Shown in pieces: positions 58,859-64,000 of a DNA stretch of 64,000 nucleotides (position 1 is its first letter; the number at the start of each line of letters is the position of its first letter). Made by a program: the position numbers and the translations under genes. The notes beneath the pieces are model-generated. The model had not been told where the DNA came from. It saw only the letters and a list, made by a program, of their open reading frames with translations, and made no database searches. The DNA comes from an uncultured SAR86 cluster bacterium. GTDB lineage: Bacteria; Pseudomonadota; Gammaproteobacteria; Magnimaribacterales; Magnimaribacteraceae. The stretch is from contig CACLAF010000002.1 in assembly GCA_902604855.1 (NCBI GenBank), positions 117,129 to 181,128 on the forward strand, written 5' to 3'.

Positions 58859-59581
58859 CTAATAGAAATAATACCCCATAAAAAAGGCAAATAGGTTATT
58901 AATTCCGTGAAGCGCTATTGGTAGACTTAACGACTTATAAGCCATCCTGATGTAACCAAGAAAAATGCCAAAAATAAATAATACGATTAAAATTAAAACT
59001 TCGTATTGAAAATGGATCACTGTCCATAAAAAGCTACTAAGGGTTACAGCGCCCCATGGACCTAATCTTGTGCGACTCAGCTGAGAATATAAAAAACCTC
59101 TAAAAATAAATTCCTCTGCTATAGGAGCAATAATAACAACAGAAATAAGACCTAAGATTAAAGGTTCAGACAACATAAATTCCAAAAATCCCTCAGGCAT
59201 CTCAATGCCAAGAATCCAGATATAAATTTCTTCTAAGAGAATAAAGGCAGCTAAAAAGAGTGTTCCGAAAAACAAATCTTTTTTATTTAGATTCAAAGAA
59301 CCTAAATCATCAAAAGATATTTGCCTAACTCTCATCCTCCAGAGAACAAAAGTAAGCAAGGCTGACATTGAGAATATTGAAACTAAATTATCTGCAATTG
59401 GATGCATGTTGATCAATCCCAGATAATTCATATCTACTTCTACCGGATTCTGATAAACCCACTCTCCAAGAAATCCTACAAGTATGGCAAATGGAATTGG
59501 AATCAAGTTAAAAGATAGGAAAATAAAAAGGACTGCCCACCAGCCACTAAAGTATTTAGTTGTGTTTATATCTGTCATCAA
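58859..59581 (-). CDS. CPBP-family intramembrane metalloprotease
   Basis: A 240-residue protein with about six helices and the CAAX-protease motifs: E156-E157-xxx-R161 in EEFIFRG, H190 in TVIHFQYE and H225 in ALHGINN. Relatives either process prenylated proteins or bacteriocin immunity-type substrates. It is transcribed divergently from the SDR at 59690. Substrate unknown. Confidence 0.9.
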   Translation of the reverse strand: MMTDINTTKYFSGWWAVLFIFLSFNLIPIPFAILVGFLGEWVYQNPVEVDMNYLGLINMHPIADNLVSIFSMSALLTFVLWRMRVRQISFDDLGSLNLNKKDLFFGTLFLAAFILLEEIYIWILGIEMPEGFLEFMLSEPLILGLISVVIIAPIAEEFIFRGFLYSQLSRTRLGPWGAVTLSSFLWTVIHFQYEVLILIVLFIFGIFLGYIRMAYKSLSLPIALHGINNLFAFFMGYYFY

Positions 59582-59689
59582 TCAATAGTACGACAAAACA
59601 AATTTCAAAAGAAGATAGAAATCTTTTTTAAGTTATATAGGTAAAATTTAAATATACTTCATGAATAAAAAAATTTTACCTTTATTTCA

Positions 59690-60472
59690 ATGGACACTAT
59701 TAAAGTTAATAAAAAACCAAAAGCCTTGGTAACAGGCTTCTCCTCTGGTATTGGTCTGGCGTATTCGAAATATTTGGCATTAAATAATTGGGAACTTGAG
59801 CTCGTAGCACAAAATCCTGAAAAATCTGAAATGGCTTTTAATATAATTAAAAAGAAGGAGTCTAACTATCATCTTGCGGATCTATCGAAGCCTGAGGGAG
59901 TAGAAGAAATTACAAAAAAAGTAAAAGATCCAGATTTAATAATTGCAAACGCCGGCATCACCATGTTTGGAGAAGTAGGAAGTATCGACAAAGAAGATAG
60001 AAAAGATCTATTTTATCTTTTATGCCATGGTGTAATTGATTTAATAGAAGCCTATGTTCCAAGTATGGTTAAAAAGGGTAAAGGAAGAATTGTGATCATA
60101 TCAAGTATAGGAGCAATAACTCCTATGCCTAAATCTTCAATCTATGCATCTGCTAAATCTGCTATATATTCTTATGGTCAATCCCTATCACAAGAACTTT
60201 CTTCAAAAAATATTTCTGTCACGGTGAGTTTGCCTGGGTATGTAAAAACTGAAGCTCATGCTAGAGCAGGCTTGGATCATCTTAGAGAAAAAATACCATC
60301 GTGGATGTGGATAGATGCCGAAAAAGTAGTAGCAGAAACTGAAAAAGCTTCACTTAAAAGAAAATCGACTGTGATACCAGGTAAAGTCTATAAACTTGTG
60401 AGGCCATTCCTTGGTATGTCTCTAGCAACAAACCTTTGGAATAAAATTACAAAAAGGAGTAATAAGAAGTAA
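59690..60472 (+). CDS. Short-chain dehydrogenase, DltE/YqjQ-like
   Basis: A 260-residue SDR with TGFSSGIG at 15-22, IANAG, SSIGAITP and YASAK catalytic motifs. The C-terminus carries a basic tail (WNKITKRSNKK). The pattern of a short, all-soluble member with a long PGYVKTEAH segment matches DltE/YqjQ-like SDRs. The upstream spacer shares a promoter region with the CPBP gene. The exported EEP protein follows after 2 nt, so the two are probably co-transcribed. Confidence 0.83.
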   Translation: MDTIKVNKKPKALVTGFSSGIGLAYSKYLALNNWELELVAQNPEKSEMAFNIIKKKESNYHLADLSKPEGVEEITKKVKDPDLIIANAGITMFGEVGSIDKEDRKDLFYLLCHGVIDLIEAYVPSMVKKGKGRIVIISSIGAITPMPKSSIYASAKSAIYSYGQSLSQELSSKNISVTVSLPGYVKTEAHARAGLDHLREKIPSWMWIDAEKVVAETEKASLKRKSTVIPGKVYKLVRPFLGMSLATNLWNKITKRSNKK

Positions 60473-60474
60473 AT

Positions 60475-61317
60475 ATGAAATATAAGTTTTTATTAATTAT
60501 TTATTTGTTGATGCCTTTTGAGTTCTTTAGTTTAGAAGATGAAAATTTTAATCTAAATATATTGGTTTATAACACCCACGGGTTGCCTGAAATATTTATA
60601 GACGATAATCCTAAAATGCGCTTTCCCATCATCGGAGAAAAAACGCGAGATTTTAATATCTCTTTATTGCAGGAAGACTATTCACACCATGAAGAATTAT
60701 TCTCTGGACTCAGTTCAGGTAGCATAGCCTATAGAGGTGGAATGGGAAGGTTTCTCTGTCCATTTTGCACAGGATCAGGTCTAACTTCCATATTCAACTT
60801 ACCTGATGGCTGGTTAATAAATGTTGAGAATGAAACATATGAGGATTGTTCTGGTTGGTTTAGAGGAGCAAATGACTGTTTTGCCTACAAAGGTTTTCAA
60901 GTAATAAAAATTACTACTCCAAATAAGAAAGATTTTTATATCATCAATACTCACATGGATGCGGGTAGAAGAGATTCAGACAGATATGCTAGAGAGAAAC
61001 AACTAGAGCACATTGTCTCAACTATTAAGAAGAAAGACATAAAAGCTCTGATAGTTGCGGGCGATCTAAATCTAAATTCCATAGATCCTGGAGATATGGA
61101 GCTCTTAAAACAGTTTAAGAATGAATTATCTTTAATGGATACGTTTGAAGATACTAAAATTGATGCAAGATGGTCGATCTTGGACTATATCCTTATAAAG
61201 CAAGATGAAGATGTTAGGTTTAAGATAAATTCAGTTGGAGAAGATAGATCGTTTTTTACAGAGGAAGGTCCTTTGAGTGATCATCCGGCTCTTTTTATAG
61301 AATTATCTATTTTTTAA
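60475..61317 (+). CDS. Exported endonuclease/exonuclease/phosphatase family protein
   Basis: A 280-residue protein with a signal-like hydrophobic N-terminus (residues 4-19) and the EEP (DNase I-like) fold. Visible catalytic residues are N33 in VYNTHG, E67 in LLQED, H160 in INTHMD, D197 and N199 in AGDLNLN, and D269-H270 in LSDHPAL. Family members include nucleases, phosphodiesterases and sphingomyelinase-type phospholipases. It has four Cys between 95 and 135 that may form disulfides. Its export makes a phospholipase or nucleotide-scavenging role possible, but neither is shown. Confidence 0.85.
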   Translation: MKYKFLLIIYLLMPFEFFSLEDENFNLNILVYNTHGLPEIFIDDNPKMRFPIIGEKTRDFNISLLQEDYSHHEELFSGLSSGSIAYRGGMGRFLCPFCTGSGLTSIFNLPDGWLINVENETYEDCSGWFRGANDCFAYKGFQVIKITTPNKKDFYIINTHMDAGRRDSDRYAREKQLEHIVSTIKKKDIKALIVAGDLNLNSIDPGDMELLKQFKNELSLMDTFEDTKIDARWSILDYILIKQDEDVRFKINSVGEDRSFFTEEGPLSDHPALFIELSIF

Positions 61318-61393
61318 ATGGTTTACTGATACTTGTCTATGCAAGAAAGTATAATGTCTATGGCTCCAGTGCCTATTGGAGACATCTTAGTTA

Positions 61394-61469
61394 TGGTGGA
61401 GCTAGGCGGGATCGAACCGCCGACCTCAACACTGCCAGTGTTGCGCTCTCCCAGCTGAGCTATAGCCCC
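61394..61469 (-). tRNA. tRNA-Ala (GGC)
   Basis: A 76-nt cloverleaf on the minus strand. Acceptor GGGGCTA pairs with TAGCTCC (one G-U), the anticodon loop CTGGCAG gives GGC, and the T-loop is GGTTCGATCC. CCA is encoded as the complement of 61394-61396. Confidence 0.96.
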
Positions 61470-61552
61470 ATATAATTGATATAACTATTATACTTACCTA
61501 TGATGAATCAGAAAGATCTAAAAGATTAAGCTATCTTGATTGAGATAAGAAT

Positions 61553-62512
61553 TTGAAAAGTAAATATCCAGAGGCTCCTTTATATGAAACAAGTAACTTA
61601 TCCTGTCCAGGAGGGAATGCTTACTTTTTTCCTCTAAATAAAAAAGATAAACTCAGGATAGCTCTTTGGAATCTCGATAGTGAAAAAGGGACCATAATTC
61701 TTCAATCTGGAAGAACAGAATTCATAGAAAAGTATTATGAGGTTATCACTGAATTTATTGAAAGAGGATTTGCTGTTGCGATGATGGATTGGAGAGGTCA
61801 AGGTCTCTCATCTAGAAAGGCTAATAATGAAAAAATTGGCCATATAGATAAATTTGAGACTTATGACCAGGACTTAATTAGGGTAGTTAATGATTGCTTT
61901 AAATTAGAGTGTCCAGAACCGTTTATAGGTTTTGGCCATTCAATGGGGGGATGCCTCATGACTTCCTACTTCATTTCTTCAGAGAATATATTAAGTAAAT
62001 GTATCCTGTGTGCTCCTATGGTTTCTTTGAGAGCAAATGCAGTTTCAAGAAGGGCAGTAAATCTATTGGGAATTATTGAAAATTTTGGTTTAGGTGCGTT
62101 TCCATTTCAAAAACCTTCATGGAAGGATAATTCAGGATGGCAGGAAGAACCTTTTCTAGAGAATGCTCTTACAACAGATGAAGAAAGATTTAATAAAACT
62201 TTTAAGTTTCTTAGTCAGTTTCCAGACTTAGGCATTAAAGGAATTACTATAGGCTGGTTAAAGCATGCCCTGAAAAGGACTAATGATTTCAAATCATTAG
62301 ATTGGTCCTCTGCAATAAAAAAACCTCTCCTTCTTCTAGACGCAACTAATGATAAATTGGTAAATAGTTCATTGAATAAGGAATTATTAGGTCAGTCTGA
62401 CTTAACAACTATTGTTTCTATAGAATCACAGCATGAGATCATGATGGAAAAAGATGAAATAAGAAGAAAAGCCTGGAAAGCTATTGATCAGTTTTTAACT
62501 CCTGTATCTTAA
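61553..62512 (+). CDS. Alpha/beta hydrolase, lysophospholipase (PldB)-like
   Basis: A 319-residue hydrolase. Nucleophile S130 lies in GFGHSMGG, DWRGQGLSSR near residue 79 is the PldB hallmark, and the C-terminal Asp (LLLDATND) and His (ESQHEIM) complete the triad. Translation must start from the TTG at 61553: a stop at 61541-61543 closes the frame upstream, and the first in-frame ATG is deep inside the domain. A GAGATAAG site precedes it. Its 3' end overlaps gltX on the opposite strand by 32 nt. Confidence 0.87.
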   Translation: MKSKYPEAPLYETSNLSCPGGNAYFFPLNKKDKLRIALWNLDSEKGTIILQSGRTEFIEKYYEVITEFIERGFAVAMMDWRGQGLSSRKANNEKIGHIDKFETYDQDLIRVVNDCFKLECPEPFIGFGHSMGGCLMTSYFISSENILSKCILCAPMVSLRANAVSRRAVNLLGIIENFGLGAFPFQKPSWKDNSGWQEEPFLENALTTDEERFNKTFKFLSQFPDLGIKGITIGWLKHALKRTNDFKSLDWSSAIKKPLLLLDATNDKLVNSSLNKELLGQSDLTTIVSIESQHEIMMEKDEIRRKAWKAIDQFLTPVS

Positions 62513-63827
62513 TTAAGAAATTTTCTAATCTTCTTATGGTACTTTCTTTTCCGAGTATCTCACATACTAGATCTATTGAAGGTGAGTTCACTTTAGCAGT
62601 TAGGGCAAGCCTAAGCGGTAATCCAATTTTTCCAAAACCAATTTCAAGATCAGAGACTACTTTATCAATAACTTGTTTTATGTGTATTTGTTCCCAATTC
62701 TTTAGTTCCTTTAATTGCTCTTTTAAAAGAGATAAATGATTTGATGTATCTTTCTTACAGTGATTAAAAACCAATGACTGATCATAATTTTCTGGATCCT
62801 TGAAAAAATAATCAGCATTTAGTGAGAAATCATTTAATGTTGAGCACCTATCTCTAACCGCTTTCATAACAGTTTTAGAATATTCTCCATAATCAAAATC
62901 TTTAAGAGACACAGCTTCAATTAACTGATCTATGCTCATTTGATCTAAGTAATATTTATTAAACCAAAGTAATTTGTCCATGGAGAAGGTAGCAGGAGAT
63001 TTATTTAAAATACCTGATTGAAAACTTTGTTTCATATTTTCACCAGTGAATATTTCGTCATCGCCCATGGACCATCCTAGTCTGAGGAGGTAATTCTTTA
63101 AAGCGTCAGGCAAAATACCCATTGCCGCATACTCCCGCACCCCCAAAGCTCCATGTCTTTTAGATAATCTCTTTCCATCTTCACCAAGAATCATAGGGAC
63201 ATGTCCATAAGTAGGGATATTTTTATCCAAAGCCTTAAAGACATTTATCTGCTTAAAGGTATTATTAACATGGTCATCACCTCTTATAACGTGAGAAATA
63301 CTAGAATCTAAATCATCTACCACAACACATAGATTATATGTGGCGGATCCATCACTTCTTTCAATAATGAAATCATCGAGTTGTTCATTAGCAACTTCTA
63401 TATGGCCTTTTACAATATCCTTATAGGCCGTGTTGCCCTCTTCAGGCATTTTGAATCTAACAACCATATTGTTATCTCTTACAAGTTTTTGGTCTCTGCA
63501 CTCTTTATCAGTCTTTGGGTCTTCACCCTTACAGATATATGCTGAACCCTGATCAAGAAGTTGATTTATAATTTCTTTATACCTTTCTGTATTTTTTGAT
63601 TGGTAGCTAACCTTTTCATCAAACTCAACTCCTAGCCATTTAAAACTTTCAATAATTTCTTTTGTATATTCATCCTTTGACCTTTCTTTATCTGTATCTT
63701 CAATTCTTAATAAACATTCTCCATCTTGAGATTTGGCATAAAGCCAGGCAAATAACGCAGTTCTGGCTCCTCCAATATGAAGATAGCCTGTGGGGCTTGG
63801 GGCAAATCTTGTTTTGACTAGTGACAT
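62481..63827 (-). CDS. gltX: Glutamyl-tRNA synthetase
   Basis: A 448-residue class I synthetase that charges tRNA-Glu. The HIGH motif is in APSPTGYLHIGG (residues 9-20) and KLSKR in GKRLSKRHG (219-226). The core is complete, but it is somewhat shorter than typical. The usual zinc-binding cysteines of gammaproteobacterial GluRS (a CxC pair plus a later CxH) are missing: only C99 and C110 occur in this region, so the zinc ribbon is probably lost. The end overlaps the convergent hydrolase by 32 nt. Confidence 0.96.
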   Translation of the reverse strand: MSLVKTRFAPSPTGYLHIGGARTALFAWLYAKSQDGECLLRIEDTDKERSKDEYTKEIIESFKWLGVEFDEKVSYQSKNTERYKEIINQLLDQGSAYICKGEDPKTDKECRDQKLVRDNNMVVRFKMPEEGNTAYKDIVKGHIEVANEQLDDFIIERSDGSATYNLCVVVDDLDSSISHVIRGDDHVNNTFKQINVFKALDKNIPTYGHVPMILGEDGKRLSKRHGALGVREYAAMGILPDALKNYLLRLGWSMGDDEIFTGENMKQSFQSGILNKSPATFSMDKLLWFNKYYLDQMSIDQLIEAVSLKDFDYGEYSKTVMKAVRDRCSTLNDFSLNADYFFKDPENYDQSLVFNHCKKDTSNHLSLLKEQLKELKNWEQIHIKQVIDKVVSDLEIGFGKIGLPLRLALTAKVNSPSIDLVCEILGKESTIRRLENFLIKIQELKTDQ

Positions 63828-63828
63828 T

Positions 63829-64000
63829 TTAATTAAGTCCTAGTGGATCAGTACCTGTTTCTTCTTTCATTCTTCTTAAGTAGTCTTTATGCGACTTATT
63901 CTCTTCTTCAGTTAACTCGATAACTCTTAAATTTAATTCTGAATTTGATTGATCTGAAGTGACATTTTCATTCACTTCCAGTTTCGTGGTCGAAACGCTG
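63829..64000 (-). CDS. Unidentified protein, C-terminal end only
   Basis: The minus-strand frame is open from the window edge to a TAA at 63829-63831, giving 56 visible residues: a variable Ser/Thr/Asn-rich stretch, a charged helix with ELTEEENKSHKDYLRRM, and the end TDPLGLN. I recognise no family. Its stop lies 1 nt before the gltX ATG, so both are probably in one transcript. Only the 3' end is present. Confidence 0.45.
   Translation of the reverse strand, partial: SVSTTKLEVNENVTSDQSNSELNLRVIELTEEENKSHKDYLRRMKEETGTDPLGLN

Noticed and set aside
1..64000. Mobile elements, phage genes or CRISPR arrays
   Set aside because: No transposase, integrase, phage structural motif, terminal inverted repeat or evenly spaced direct repeat was seen on either strand.

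Overview
This window is AT-rich, densely packed bacterial chromosome. I read it as a marine, SAR86-like gammaproteobacterium; this is an inference, because no 16S rRNA is present. Gammaproteobacterial markers include csrA next to tRNA-Arg(ACG), slyX, type II queF, bolA, trhO, yciB, and the divergent tesA / ybbA-ybbP pair. The lifestyle signals are three large TonB-dependent receptors, four MFS carriers (three of them GPH type), GH13 and GH3 glycosidases, CoA-transferase/racemase enzymes and many short-chain dehydrogenases. Genes often overlap by 1-4 nt and no intergenic gap exceeds about 270 nt. I saw no insertion sequence, phage gene, integrase or CRISPR array.

Layout. 1-4059 (+): the end of a DUF3445 gene, a GH13 alpha-glucosidase, a class C beta-lactamase-fold hydrolase and an SDR. 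4216-10105: a winged-helix regulator divergent from a spinster-type MFS gene and a metallo-hydrolase, then small membrane or exported proteins, tRNA-Gly and an MDR oxidoreductase. 10234-13565 (-): phosphatidylcholine synthase, a SnoaL-like protein, tRNA-Arg, csrA (55 codons), a START-like protein, an HSDL2-like SDR, tRNA-Ser and slyX. 13576-18124 (-): queF, a YadGH-type ABC exporter and a MoxR/VWA pair. 18294-21432 (-): an overlapping operon of a CoA-transferase, a membrane protein and a PQQ-type sugar dehydrogenase, followed by a small membrane protein. Then come tatD (+) and a long minus-strand run, 22270-33779: glutaredoxin, AMACR, RND/MMPL exporter, trhO, bolA, ogt, GPH carrier, DUF3604, rhomboid, GPH carrier.

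33883-43610 is a catabolic island: HSD17B4-like SDR, GH3 beta-glucosidase with a PA14 insert, PhnZ-like HD protein, AGPS-like flavoenzyme, cupin, a candidate small RNA, a Gfo/Idh-aldo/keto reductase fusion and a third GPH carrier. 43694-58724 holds pyruvate kinase, two tandem paralogous TonB receptors, yciB, tesA, ybbA-ybbP and a third TonB receptor. 58859-64000 holds a CPBP protease, an SDR, an exported EEP-family protein, tRNA-Ala, a lysophospholipase-like hydrolase, gltX and the 3' end of an unidentified gene.

How the genes may work together (inference): TonB receptors import oligosaccharides or glycosides across the outer membrane, GPH carriers take them across the inner membrane, GH13/GH3 and the sugar oxidoreductases process them, and pyruvate kinase is the final glycolytic step. 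AMACR, SDR and CoA-transferase genes suggest breakdown of branched or sterol-like acyl chains. The most interesting undescribed elements are the terminator-bearing RNA at about 39988-40210, which has CsrB-like GGA motifs, the two-domain sugar oxidoreductase fusion, the tandem duplication of a TonB receptor together with its terminator, and the DUF3604 gene lying near two paralogous GPH carriers.
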